From: Ilyonectria destructans
Lineage: Eukaryota > Ascomycota > Sordariomycetes > Hypocreales > Nectriaceae
DNA: 64,000 nt
NCBI GenBank assembly: GCA_020740775.1
Contig: JAHEWK010000005.1
Coordinates: 1,798,001-1,862,000 of the forward strand
Direction of reading: 5' to 3'
Below are positions 9,833-22,299 of the stretch, piece by piece. Position 1 is the first letter of the stretch, and the number at the start of each line of letters is the position of its first letter. Position numbers and translations under genes: made by a program. The notes under the pieces are model-generated. The model was not told the DNA's origin. It saw only the letters and a program-made list of their open reading frames with translations, and did no database searches.

Positions 9833-12638
9833 CTAGTGGAAATCTCCAATGCGAGGTCCGAAATACTCGCCCTCAGGCAGGGTCTTGAGGACACAGGCGC
9901 CGCTGCCTTCGCAGCCGTCGAAGGGCGCGGTGTTGCCCCACCATGTAACTTCGATGTTGCTGTACTGCAGAGCGAAGAAGATAACGAGAGCTGAAATGGC
10001 GATACCTGCGGAGAAGGCAGCCGAGAGGACAAAGTTGTACTATCGGAATTTGTTAGTCTTGGTCGATACAGACGACAGTATAGAGGGTAATGGTGAACTT
10101 GCCTTGGACCACAGACCGAGGTAGCGCTTCTTGAGGAAGACCCAGGAGAACCAGCCAACGGGGACAGCCGGCCAGATGTAGGTGAAATTGTAGGGAGCCC
10201 AGATGAGGCCGCCGTTGAAGATGACGACGGGATGCGTGTTGCGGATGAGCTTGTTCTTGGGATACTTCTTACCGAGCCACCAGAAGAGGACCACGACGAC
10301 GACTCCCAGAGGGAAGCCGACCAGCGTCTCGACGTACTGACCGCCAGCACCCCACATCTTCTTGGGACCGACGGTGCCCCAAAGCACGGCGGCGGTGAAG
10401 AAGGTGTTGATACCGGGACAGAAGAACCGGAAAGGGGCGTCGTCGGTGCAGACGTCGTCCAGGTGGACCTGGTACTGGACAATGGCGACACAGACAAACG
10501 TCGAGACAACGGTCGGGACCATCTGGGCCCAGAAGGTGAAGCGAGGGGGGATCTTGAGGTAATGGGCAAGCTTCAGGTCGTTGCTAAAGTTCAGAGCCTG
10601 GGCGCAGGTCACGTAGCCGTACGTCTTGAAGAAACACATGGCCAGGGCGTTGCCCTCGACCCAGGAGCCACCAATGAACTCGGCCAAGACGTTGAGGGTC
10701 ACCTCTACACCGGTCATGGCTCGGATGATGCCGACTGGAACGACGAAAATGAGACACAGCGCAATACCGTAAGGGACGACAGCAGGGGTGGTGTAAGTCG
10801 GCCACTCCGCGATACCAACAACACCAAGGATGACAGCTAGGATCAGAACAATCAGATACCACCACTCCGGGACTTCGGCATACGACTTCATGAGGCGGTT
10901 GTGAACATCCAGGACTTGGCCACTCTCGACCTCATCCTTTTTGGATGGGCGGAAGCTGTTAACCAGGTCGCGGAAGCCCATGCGGATTTCACGATGGTGG
11001 TACAGAATGCCGTAGGTGATGGTGGACGTGTACACAGCGAAGAAGAACATGTAGACCACGATATTGCCGGCTGCGAGGAACGGAGGCGAGTAAGCCTCGT
11101 ACTTCTCAGCATCGAAAATACCGCGCTCGTCTAAAATGCTCGTTACGTTGTACCTCTGTCCAAAGTGGTCCCAGACGTGGTTGTCGTTGATGGGCAGGTA
11201 CGCGCTGTTGTACGCATTACCGTAGAAGATGGCGATCACGATGAAGAAGGTGATAAATGCGCCGATGAAGTAATTGAAAGTGCTGAAGAATGGCACCATA
11301 AGAGGATCAAGGAAGTAGATGAAGACGTTCCAGTCGAAGGTTGAGAAGGGGTTTAGGCCCATGCCGCTGTAACCGCCCGTGATGACTGACAGGTTGACGT
11401 TGTTGGGAGCAATCCACGTCATCCAGCTGAACCAACTCAGCCCGTAGAAGAGATAGTTGGGCAACCAGAAGTAAAAGAACATGGCTGTGAAGGCGATGAC
11501 GAAGAACTTGAGGCGCGACCACCGCCAGACCTGCTTGAGTGGGCCGAGCACGGGAATGTTGCCCTCGCTGTGGAAGGCAGTGTTGAGGGCAATCGTCACA
11601 AGGGATGCGGGCCACACACAGTAGGATGGGTACACGAGGAATCTTCGACAGAGACCGGCGAGACCGTAGCCGATGAAATTGGTGGACAGGGAGATGGTGA
11701 TTTGGTAGCCGAAGTTGATTGCCCAGGACTGGTTGAAGTAGGTCGGGAGATACTGCATCCAAACAACGTAGTTGGTATATGGGACATCCTTTGAGATACT
11801 TGCCATGATGGTAATAAGCATATGTTCCTTTTTGTTGAATGGACCTGGGTTGAGACTATGCCGAACACCGAAGAGAGTGAAGCCAACATCGGGAAGAACC
11901 TTTTCCCACAACTTGCCGACGGGATAGGCGAGGAGCTGGGGAACATTGGACGTGACGTAGATGCTGGGCTGGCGGATGTCGAAGAATCCATTGATGAACG
12001 AGATGGCAGCGGAGAAGAAGAGACCGATAACCCACGCACGGATTGTCGAGCACGGCATGGTAGGGTCATCGTGGTTGTCGACGACGGCACGGACCTCGGC
12101 GTAGGGGGAGTTGTTGGTGATGAGGGCCGTTTCGATCTTCATCTCCTGGATGATCTGCTCGTATTTCTCCGGATTCTCAAAGATGGCCTCGTTTCCTGGA
12201 ACCGGGAGTGTTAGACGATGGTGATACAGGCTCTAACGGGGTGTTGCTTGCCTATGAAGACCTCAATCTTTTCGATGATGGAGAGAGGGAAGTTTGGGTC
12301 CCTCTTGTGGAGGGCGTAGACCTGGGTCATCATCTACAAGAGCGTCAGTGTATGGCCCGTGAGTAGCTACGGGGAGGACTCACGGTGCGAACTTCCTCGA
12401 GGGATAGAGTAGCAGCAATTTCCTTGGCCTCGAGTAAATCATCCTCGGTGACGATGAGGTCAGTTTGGACAGCGGCTTCGGGTTCGCTGGAACTAGTGAC
12501 AGTATCGAAGGGCTGCGAAGAGAGTGAGCAGTAGGCCTACAGAATGTAGGATGAAGATAGCAGATCAAAACCGACCTCTTTCTCAAGGACGCCACCGGCA
12601 GGTGCCGGGGAGTCCGTCTTCTTGATAACCTCGGCCAT
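9833..12638 (-). CDS. Oligopeptide transporter, OPT family
   Basis: This is a proton-coupled plasma-membrane transporter for small peptides (or glutathione/metal-ligand-type substrates). I read five exons (12638-12576, 12512-12384, 12333-12252, 12195-10103, 10039-9833) that join in frame to 857 residues. The N-terminal 140 residues are hydrophilic (LIVTEDDLLEAKEIAATLSL). Many membrane spans follow. The family signature NPGPFNKKEHML lies near the front of the core, with SNVPQLLAYPVGK and FFDIRQPSIYVTS before it. The C-terminal exon has a final span and ends GPRIGDFH. Two introns use a GC donor: 12251-12196 (ATAG then GCAAGC) and 10102-10040 (AAG then GCAAGT). Reading through either gives a stop or breaks the frame. 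The transporter family is firm; the substrate is not determinable. Confidence 0.93.
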
Positions 12639-15396
12639 TTCAGTCAAGACATGTAAGAGGAAACCTAAAAGACTACCTTTGTGATGCTTGCTAACGGGCC
12701 AGTGGCATATCACTAGTAGAGAGGAACGGCACCATGTCTCAAGGGGGCGAATGGTAACTTATCAAGTGAAAGGCAGCTGTACTACGGCAAGGTATCACGA
12801 TTCACCTCGGATACAAAGTAGTACCAACCACCCTGTGCCAAGACATCGTTTTGATATGATAGCAAGATAGGGATAGATTGCATCACCACAAACGACCTGC
12901 CCGGAATGAGGGGGAGAGGGATCTTTTGCAATAGGAGCTGGTGATATGGGTATAGGATGCAGGCGGTTCGTGGCCCACCAGCCGCCGAACGCATGTCTGT
13001 ACATCACCAAGAGTCGCAAACCGTTATCGCAAATTTAGGCCATGTGTGGAGAGCCCCAGAGACGATCCTGATGCGTCCTGGTTCCGACATGGTGGTGATG
13101 TACTGGAACTCTGGCCCAAGTCTTGGCAACTACACGCTGAGGAACTTTTGGAGATAGCATACGCCGTGGAGTTGTACGGCGCCAGCGGCCGCGGGTCAGG
13201 CCATGCAGCTATCGAGTAGGCGCCGGAATGTGGGATCAACGCATCGACTAGGTTTCAATTTTCGAGATATCGATAATGGATGGCGAGACGTCGGCGGAGG
13301 GGGCCCGGAGTTGAAGAGAGGCGCGGACGCCGGGCTGGGGGGCAGTATCTCGCATGTCCTCCGAACAAGTGGGCAACAGACGGAGCTCCGCACTCGCTCA
13401 TTCGCCTGCTGGAGCTGCATGTAGTAGTTGTATTGATGCTCCCGCGGTCTGTTACTGTATCCACGGGGAACTTTTGATGGGCGGCCGGATGAGGAAGCTT
13501 ATGGCCGGTGCAAGGATGGAATCTATCAAGGTGAATAGCTGGACGAGGACATACTTGCTCTGTAGTCCTGACTTTTGAGGGGTGTTGCGGTCGCCGTCCT
13601 GCCAAGACGGCCAGATGGTTAGATTTGGAACTTTCAACCAGTTGACTGTGTGTGTTGTGGTGTGGTGTATGGTGGCCGTTCCCCTAATCCATCAATAAGG
13701 TCACGGGGCGTCTTGACACCATGCACGATGGACCGAGGCAACACCGTCAGGGAGACGCAGTCTCAGACTGAGCTGTTGGTGTTGCAGTTGCAGCTTGCAC
13801 CCTTGCACACTCACACATGGGAACACAAATATCGCAGCGGCGGGAACGCGTGGAGCAGTACAAGCGGGACGGCCCATGGTCGGATATTCGCACATCTGAG
13901 ACACGGTGTAGATGCCCGGATTGGGTTCGTGGAGAGGAGTGAAGATGGGGAAGTTCAAGGGCGTCGTCACGGAGCGGGTCACGGCGGAGACGCTGCTGCT
14001 ACGTCAAGCAAGTGCCGGGATCGGCCTGTGCTCCTCGTGGCCAGGCACATGGCCAAATCATGTGATATGGCCGTTGGTTGGACCCTGGGACTTTTGTCGA
14101 AAAGGAGACTTCCCAAGTTCTCTCGCACGTCGTCGGCCGCACTATCGGCGTTGAGAAGATCGATCAATCAACCGACCAACGCCAAGATCCTCTATTCGGG
14201 AATCGCTTGCTAACTAAGTTACCCTTATGGTTCTGACATGCTGGACTAGTTCCTGTTTCAATGCGGGGCCCCAAGATGGGATTAGGCCGCGTCCTCAACC
14301 CCCATGCCCATAACTTACTTATCTTTCCATCACCACCATCCTATTTCGGCCACGGATCACCTCACGCAATGCTGATCGCTGTTGACGACGCGTGCCACTT
14401 TGCTAGGATACGGTGGACCTCGACCACTGTCTATACGCGGTTCCGATGACCTGGAACACGAGATAAGTCGTGATTTCGTCAATTCGAGCTATCGAGAGTC
14501 TTCAGAACACGGCGACGGATCTTGCCGGGTCTTTGCATTCCCAGAACACATTGGGTTCATGTAGGTGCTCGTCTTGTTTCATCAGAGTTCGCCCTCGGGA
14601 CTTTTGTCCAACACCTTATCTGGAACCTAATTCGTGGCACTCTGCCTCCTACCTGCTTCTAACCTCCGCCTGGACACTGCTGCCATATCGGCCCAGCGCC
14701 CATGTCGGGTGCGGCCGCAAGAATACCGGCAGAATGGGCATTGGCCTCGCTACTGCCCAATAATGACCTGAAGTCATCACACTGCACCTCGCTTCCTTGG
14801 GGTGGTGTTGGGGTATGGGGATCGTCTCATGGGATTCCTTATCGCCGCCTCGGGCTCCCACTATCTGCCAAGACGTGGTTAGACGATGTCTGCGTTACCT
14901 ACCCCTGGCGCGTGTCGATTTTGGGACCATGTCTATTCATAGTCCCCATCAACTATTCTCCAGTAACGCCTCGGCTCATGTCAACCAGGGTAATTGAGTC
15001 CCCGATAGCTATCCGGGACCGGAACTGTGCAATGAGCGTCATGCCCATACGCGGTTGTTGTTGATCCTGGTCTTTTTTCGTCTGCCCCAAGTCCCAATTT
15101 AGTAGTGTGTTGGTTCTAGATCCCACCTTTCAAGGAACCATGGCCGACACTCCAGGGTCAAGGACTGGCCGCTGGATAAGCAACTTCCACAATGGGATAG
15201 CACTAGACCTTAATTCTACTCCCAGGCCTCTAGCACGGGACCTTTTGCCAACAGAGAGACCGCCAAGTCGTCTTGATACAAGATCCGAGAGTTCTCTCGA
15301 GGGTCTCTCTGCGCCAAGTCCCCGAGTTTCCACCGCCCGGAGTCTGCTGCGTGATGCCGTGGAGTGATTGGATTGATGGGTTGGCACTGCGCCGTA
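12639..15396. other. Intergenic region, 2.8 kb
   Basis: The right part is the 3' flank of the C2H2 regulator and the left part the upstream region of the OPT gene. Scattered ORFs up to 187 codons have no recognisable motif, and I see no gene. Confidence 0.5.
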
Positions 15397-18188
15397 TCAT
15401 GGCCTCTGTTGGCAATTGCGCATCAGTTGATCTCTGTACTTCTCCAGGCTTGCACCGAGAATGTTGATGAAGGGCCACTGGGTGTTCCTCTTGAAGAAGT
15501 GAGCCCATATTTTCAACACGGCGAAACTGAGACCTTGGGGGTCTAGCCGGAGTCCAGCCTCTTCCTCCTCATCAAAGTCTACGACTGCGTATGCTTCTTC
15601 GACAATGCACCGAACCCAATGCAATATGCGATCCTCGCTGCCTGAGTGAAGGTCATGTTAGTCGTCAACAAGTATGCGGAGTACGATTGATACACACCAG
15701 TAAGAGGTACCGCTTTTACCGAAGACTGGAGAGAACAAAGCCACTTGCTGAGAAGAACTGCGCATTCTAGTGCCGATAGCGAATGTCGAACGCTCCAGAA
15801 GAACGCCTGGCTCCGAGCGACACGGTCAACGCCTAGTCGGACCGGGATGCTCAACGCATGAGTGGCATACAGCAGGGCTGATATGACGCCGTCGCTTCGC
15901 TCAACACCAGGGCATTTCAACATGGCCTTTGCTATCCGCGTTGGATCTCGGGTGTCTAGCTGTCGATATGGCCCGAGGTTGAGATATATGCGGACGTAGG
16001 CGAGCCCAAGCAAGGAGCTCGAGGTGAAAGGAATCGGTCCATTCTCATTGTTGGGATTAAGACTTGATTCTGGTGCCTGTTGCCAGCTTGTAGTCCATGA
16101 CCGAAGGCCGCGCCTAGTTTCCGAAGCTGTTAGCTTGATCGCCAAGTCGGCGAGATATTGATCCCAAAATGGAGTGAGAATGGCGCGCTGCGGATACAAC
16201 TTACTCAAGTTTATCTACTTCCTCGGCTGGAAGAGACGCAGAGTGATCCATGATTGGCAAAGAAAGGTCGCGAACTATATATATTCGTTGCAATAGTCCA
16301 TGCAACAAGACATAATTCCCGAGTGGCGTGGGGATTGGGTCCAATGCCACTCCGCAATCAAGGTTACGCAATAGCAGCCCTAAAGCATCCTGAAAGTGTA
16401 GCTGCTGTTTCCGCACCTCTTGCCGAGCCAACTGCCACTGCATCGCCGCTGGAGCCTTCCACTCTTTGGTCGAACAGGGCAGCCTCAGGTGAATCTCGTT
16501 GCTTCTGAGCGCCGGGTAGACGTTGTAGGCGACGCTGTGGATGTGGATGAATGAAAATGCGATGAGTTTTGCCCTGCGGACGGATTCCTGGTGGACCCAT
16601 GCTAACCAGGCCGTGTGCAAAGACGCAAGATCCGAAGAACACTCCGGTTCTTCCTCCTCTTCTAGGCCAACGTCTCGAAGGACTTGCGCCAGCAGGCTTT
16701 GTAAGGTGAACGCCTCCTGCAACAGAGACTCCTTGGGTTCCCATGTCGCGTAGCCCATGAGGTTTATCAGGGCACGAACAGTGTCAATCGGCTCCCACAG
16801 CCCACAATCCATACCAGACATGCCGGACATAACAGACCCTCCGTTACTCAGCGCTTGTCTCTGCTGAGGGCCAGTCTGCATGCTTAGAAGACTGGTTGTC
16901 TTGGGACCGAATTTGTCACGTTCGTGAAATAGCCTCTCAAACAGTATTGCTTTCCCTGCGTGGAATAAACGCTCGGAGTTTCGGTGCTCTAGACAGTACT
17001 GTGCACCGAGGGCGGCAATAGAAAGGACCAGTTCCAATGGGCTGTCGAGGACTCTCCAAGTATGGACGTGGATGAACACCAAGTGGGTGTGGAATCCTTC
17101 AAAGTACGACGTAACGTATCTGGTCAGGGCATGTCGGGAAGGTAGGCGAAAGTCAGGATCGAGAACCCCTCGGAACGGTTCTAGCGACTGATCTAATCGA
17201 GATCGTTGCTCGTCGGTGATTTTGAATAAAGGAGGCGAGAATTCATGAACTCGAGGATCTGGTGGAGATTGTTAGTGCTGGGAATAAGACATCGGACCCG
17301 CGACGTGCTTTCAACTGAACCTGCTCCAGTGATTCTGTCGTTTTCAGGAGCGGAAGGCAACCAAGAGCTGAAGGGGGTGCCTGGTCTAGTGACAGGCCCT
17401 GAGTGAGGATGGACGGCTGAAGCCTCGAGCTCTCCTGTCTCCTGGTCTCCAGCCTCCGACTCTCTTTCTGGGTTCTGGAAGTATGGACTCCACTCAGCCG
17501 GGAGGCCTACACCGTCGAGAAACTCTGCGAACTCCCGAAACTGATCGAGGCCGCTCATATCCTGGCCTACTAGAAGAATAAGCACGAGGCCTGCGGCTGC
17601 CCTGTCGTGTATAACAAACCTTGGTCAAGCATCTGGGGAGCCATGAGAGTCTGATTACATGCCTCGGCAGATATCGTCTGTGGCACGATCCCACGCTGGC
17701 TCACATCTACATACACTGCAGCGGAGGCAGGCGGTTGAACCCACGGAGGAGCATTCAAACCGGACAGCGTCGACAGCGACTCGGCGGCGGCGGCGGCGGC
17801 CAGGTCTGGCTCCAGCGGCCGGTGTGATATTGCTGGATCCACCGCATCGCCTTGGTGAAATGTAATGCGCTGATGTCGAGTCAAGAGGTCGCGGCGCGTA
17901 AACGCCGCTCCACAGCTGCACAGAAATGGCTTTTCCTTGGTATCTGTCGACGATGAGCAAGTGGGCACAGTGGGCCACTGGGGCAGACCCCGGAGGCCAT
18001 CTCAACTCTCAGCTTCAAGTCTGGGGAAACCCACGAGTACGAACATGTCGTTCCAGGTGTTCGGAGCGTTTGAAGGACCTTGCGCAATGCGAACATACGT
18101 GGGGAACTCCACGGCGTCGTCTGCGCTGAACAGGCGGTTGAAGGCCGCCCACTTCCGTCTCCAGCATCTTGGGGGCGATGTTGGTCAT
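15397..18188 (-). CDS. C2H2 zinc-finger transcription factor with Fungal_trans domain
   Basis: A putative nuclear regulator. I read six exons (18188-18035, 17943-17620, 17566-17321, 17258-16205, 16113-15698, 15641-15397) that join in frame to 812 residues. Two tandem C2H2 fingers sit at residues about 22-75: CSHCARSFKRSEHLERHVRTH, with intron 1 inside the last His codon, then CSCGAAFTRRDLLTRHQ. The linker HTKEKPF is canonical. A low-complexity Ala/Ser region follows (DLAAAAAAESLSTLSG). The C-terminal 500 residues resemble the fungal-specific regulatory domain (PF04082), with ELVLSIAALGAQYC and RRAKLIAFSFIHIHS. An upstream ATG at 18233 would add 15 residues. It is divergent to the short-chain dehydrogenase, 403 bp apart. 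It could be the pathway-specific regulator of the enzymes to its right, but that is inference. Confidence 0.9.
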
Positions 18189-18591
18189 TGAGTTGGAGAA
18201 AGTTGCGAGGCGACGGCGACAAACTGGGGCCATGGAGACTAGTCTTTGGAGACGCTGTCAGCTGGGTGAATGACTCGCTGGGGGGCTTATCTCTCTCGGA
18301 AGCTCTCCACTTGGAGTTGGGGTAAGTTTCTCGATGAAGTGGAGGTCTCCACAATCAATTCTGGGGTGTCACTAGCCTGAGTAAGGCATCGCTGGATCAT
18401 TGGACGAGGCCATCGTCATCGGATTGGGAAGATAATGGCTTGAGTTTGGAGCAGGGATCTTCTCTTGTGACAATCTGGTCACCGGTGAATTGAGTCCAAC
18501 TCTTGGGAGATGATATGCGCTCGTCCCCTCAGACATCAGCCCGCCATCAACCATCATACGTCGTATTGAATCTAGAATAACCTTTATCGCA
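18189..18591. promoter_or_regulatory. Divergent promoter region, C2H2 regulator / SDR
   Basis: This 403 bp between divergent start codons must carry both promoters. No specific element was recognised. Confidence 0.5.
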
Positions 18592-19505
18592 ATGGCATCC
18601 TTGTTTATGAAGCTTCCAGGCGTGGCCTTGGTCACTGGAGCTGGCGGCACTGGTATGGCGAGCCCCGATTTTCGTCTCAATAACTGTTACTTACACGCAT
18701 GTACAGGAATCGGCGCTGCTATTGCCAAAGCATTTGCCCGGTCAGGATGCTCTAGGCTGGCCATCACAGACATAAACGAAACCACTCTTGCGCAGACTAG
18801 AGATGCCATCTTGGACATTAACCCAACGGCTCAAGTGTTGACACATGTGGGCGACGTCTCGGATGAGACTTTTGTCTCTTCCATGACCAGCGACGTCGCC
18901 AACAGGTTCTCGCGGCTCGACTATGCCGTAAACTGTGCAGGCATTTTGGGCGAGTCTCTGCGCTCGACCGAGACCTCGACGGCTGCATTTGATCTGATTA
19001 CTCGCGTGAACTATCGTGGCTCATGGCTCTGCTCGCGGGCGGCACTTGCACAAATGTTGAAGCAGGAGCCGCTCGAGGAGCATCCTGAGCAGAGGGGCGC
19101 AGTTGTCAACATTGCCAGTCAACTGGGAATAGTTGCGCGGCCCGGAGCTGGTATGCTATCTCTTTGTCCTCATTAATGTTTGAGGTTCTGACCTTTACTC
19201 CTGGGACAGCTCCGTACTGCGCTTCCAAGGCGGCAATCATCAACATGACCCGCGCGGATGCCATCGACTATTCGGCTGACGCAATCCGTGTTAACTGTGT
19301 CTGCCCAGGTGTCATTGAAACCCCATTGACTACGGGCTCGGAAGAGGTGACGCAGCGACTAAAGCCTGCTGTTGACATTGCACCTATGCGGAGAATGGGC
19401 CGGCCGGATGAAGTGGCAAACGCTGTGTTATTTTTATGTTCTAGTCAGGCATCATTCATCCAGGGACATGCCCTGGTAGTAGACGGTGGATATACCATCA
19501 ACTAG
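18592..19505 (+). CDS. Short-chain dehydrogenase/reductase (classical SDR)
   Basis: An NAD(P)-dependent oxidoreductase acting on an alcohol, ketone or related group; the substrate is unknown. Three exons (18592-18652, 18707-19150, 19210-19505) join in frame to 266 residues. The cofactor loop TGAGGTGIG spans the first splice junction. NCAGILG is the conserved NxAG-type motif. The catalytic Ser lies in NIASQLG, and the YxxxK motif is Y-C-A-S-K right after intron 2. The C-terminus RPDEVANAVLFLCSSQASF and ALVVDGGYTIN is typical of bacterial-type FabG-like SDRs. The protein has no signal peptide and is likely cytosolic. It converges on the amidase gene with only 59 bp between the stop codons. Confidence 0.92.
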
Positions 19506-19528
19506 CAATGAAGCAATGAAGCAATGAA
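19505..19528 (+). repeat. Three tandem GCAATGAA units
   Basis: Three perfect copies of the 8-mer GCAATGAA begin at the last base of the SDR stop codon and lie in the 59-bp gap before the converging amidase gene. They probably arose by replication slippage and fall in both 3' UTRs. Confidence 0.75.
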
Positions 19529-19564
19529 TATACAAAATCATGTTACAACAAATCTAATTCTTTT

Positions 19565-21385
19565 CTAAGACTGCACCGTGAGCTCGCTGATTTCTACCTT
19601 GCCTTGTCCATTCAGCTTTGACCAGCCATTCTCCAGGCCTCTAGACACAACTTTGTCCGGCCCGTTTACAGTGGTGGGGGTTGACTTCCAGTCAAAAGCA
19701 GTTTCCCAAGCATGTGCAACCTTGAGAATCTTCTTCTCCTGCCACATACCCCCGACTATTTGCATGCCAACCGGTAGTAAGACCTGGGAGTCCTCCTTGG
19801 CGGGTGCAAATCCTACCGGTAACGACATGGCTGGGTGACCCGTCACGTTGAACACGGCAGTGTTGGATGTAAGACCGATGCTGGGCTCAAAACACTGACG
19901 CGGTGTTCCACGGCTACCGTGCTGAGGGGCCACATAAGGTGTCGTCGGCATAACGAGGACGTCAAATTTGGATAACGCCTTTTCGAAGTCATCGCTGATC
20001 TTGCGGCCGAGGTTCACAGTCTTGCCGTAAAGACCTGGGAACTTGTCCATCAGGTAGAGGCCGTTGATGATGGTGTTTTGGGTGGACGGGAAGAGTTTCT
20101 GGAAGTTCTCCGTGGTCCAAGGGAGTCTTGCGCGCTCAAACTCGGTGAGTTGAAGTCCTCTTCTTCCATGAGCTTGGCCGAGGATGGTAAGAGATCCCGA
20201 GATCCTCTGTTGGATGGTCCAGATAGCAGGGCCCTCGAGATGGGAGGGGATAGAAACCTCCTCAACCGTGGCGCCTAGCTGCTGGAACCTTTTGGCAGCA
20301 GAGAGGACAACTTCTTTAACGTTGGGGTCGAAAACCGCTGGGTCAAATCCCTCCCTCAAAATGCCAATTTTGACACCGGCTAAGTTGGGACGTTGATCGT
20401 TCCACTTCACAAGCGATTCTGCGTAACCATGTGAACCATGGGCTCCAGAAGCGAACGACCTGTCGTCGATACCATCATTTCCGGCAAGAGCGTCGAGAAA
20501 TAGAGAAGCATCGTAAACGGACTGGGTCAATGGCCCAGCGTGATCGTCAATAGCATCACCGCTAGTGATGCCAGTCCAAGGAATAAGCCCATGAGTAGGC
20601 TTAAATCCAACGCCTATGTTCAGATCTCAAGTCAGCGCTTAGATCATAACAATGGCAAGGAGAAATAACTTACATCCGCACAAAGAAGCAGGTACGCGGA
20701 TACTTCCTCCTTGGTCTCCTCCAATGGCGCAATCGACCAAACCAGATCCCACCAGCGCGGCGCCTCCTGAAGTGCTTCCACCAGCAGAGTAACCCTTTCT
20801 ATGGGGATTATCAACAATCCCCTGAGCGCTGGTGAAGGAAGATGTCGAGTTGCAAAAGTTCTCGCACGTCGCTGTTCCTACAATGTTTGCGCCCGCATCG
20901 AGTAATCGCGTTACGATGGTCGCATCCGTGCTTGGAGTCCATGCAGGGAAAGCATCGCTACCGTAGAACTGTGGTACACCTGCAACGGCAATGCAATCTT
21001 TCAGGCATACCGACCTGTTCTTCAAGAGAGACCCATTGGGGTCACCTCTGATAAGGAACTTGTGCGCCCATGCGTTGCCGAAATCTTGTTGGTCCGCTGT
21101 TGGTCGATGCACGTTCTCGCGGGGGTATTTCTTCACATCGGGTATGGGTTGATAGTCGGGGAGTTCGGAGATGTGTTCTGCGCAATCATGGACAGCGGCG
21201 AGGAGCTGGTGAAAGTCGTCAGAGTCTTGTTCGTTGATGGCAACGCCGATTCGCCCCAAGACGTTATCGACATCACCTTTCTTCACCGGATTGTTCCTGG
21301 GGGAAAAATGTCAGCGCCGAGAGATACGGACAGGACGTTATCATGGGGGTACATACGGCGAAGCCTCTTTGAAGAAGACAGACAT
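19565..21385 (-). CDS. Amidase, amidase-signature family
   Basis: This hydrolyses a carboxamide to acid and ammonia. Three exons (21385-21357, 21296-20674, 20613-19565) join in frame to 566 residues. The Ser-cisSer-Lys triad is visible: Lys109 in LKDCIAVAG, cis-Ser186 in AGGSTSGGAA, and nucleophile Ser208 in GGDQGGSIRVPAS. The GGDQGGSIR form, instead of GTDxGGSIR, is what I recall from Rhodococcus-type amidases that follow nitrile hydratases and from related aliphatic/aromatic amidases. It differs from the GatA and FAAH forms. The rest (VGFKPTHGLIPWTG, GHPAMSLPVGFAP, GMQIVGGMWQE) fits the family. There is no signal peptide. With the neighbouring NodB/PuuE-like hydrolase and permease it suggests use of an amide or imide as a nitrogen source. 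The substrate is unproven. Confidence 0.93.
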
Positions 21386-22299
21386 GTCGATCGTGGTAGT
21401 TGATCCTTATCTGGTAGTGTGAGGTAGATTAGGATTGGGCTTTCCTCCTAGTACCTGATGTTCACACTTGTTTCTAATATGTGAGTAGCACAATGGGAAC
21501 ATTCTCCAAAGTATCGGCATTCAATCCCGGAATCTTTCTATGCGATGGCTTAATTTGAACCATCCGAGTTGCGGGTATGATTGCCAAGAAACGTTAGATG
21601 ACAAATGACTTCAACAATTCTCAACGTAACATTCGCGATTCTACGGATTGGAGTTCCTGTAATCGGAAATGGTGGAGTGTTGGAGGATTTGCCGAGTTGG
21701 AGTCGTTGGAGTCGTTGATAACTCCGTCTCCACCGCCAAGGTAAACGTACCCCAAAATGACACCGTTCCGCATGCTCGTTGACGTGTCTGTGAGACAATT
21801 TCCCCAGATAAACGGTTAAGATAGGTCTGGGGTAGGGATTTAATCTAATGACCAATGATCTTACTGCCGATTATCATGATATCTGCAATCGTTGAGATTG
21901 TCATGATTAAGACCATGCGACCAGTGCGCCAATAACCGGGTGGGGCGTAAAGACTCCAAGACATGCTTGAGAAATTCGGATTTGGAGATGGCCGGCTTTG
22001 AGCTTGAAGCAATTTTACTTTAGTCTGCGATTTGGGAGTCACATGGACGATCTAGAATGTGGAAATCCATCCCGGTTACTTGGGACGCCAGTTGACGCCG
22101 AACTAGTAGATTTTGAGATTGGTTCGTGAAGGTGATACCAGACATCCAGCACCTCTGTAGGAGAAACTCATTTCAGTATGTCAATCGATTGGTTCCGTCT
22201 AACACACTGCAGTCGAAGCGCTTTATAGAAAACTAGGGATCATAGCAAGAATCGACAGCAAATGCTTGTTCAAAGTCTCAAACCATCTTCGCAAGCGTG
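21386..22299. other. Intergenic region upstream of the amidase
   Basis: This 0.9-kb stretch holds the amidase promoter and the 3' end region of the alcohol dehydrogenase. No gene was seen. Confidence 0.5.

Noticed and set aside
10232..10840. Antisense 202-codon frame inside the oligopeptide transporter
   Set aside because: Shadow of the transporter exon; highly charged with no family features.
13650..14213. Plus-strand open frame of 187 codons between the OPT and C2H2 genes
   Set aside because: No domain, low-complexity His/Ser content, and competing frames on the other strand.
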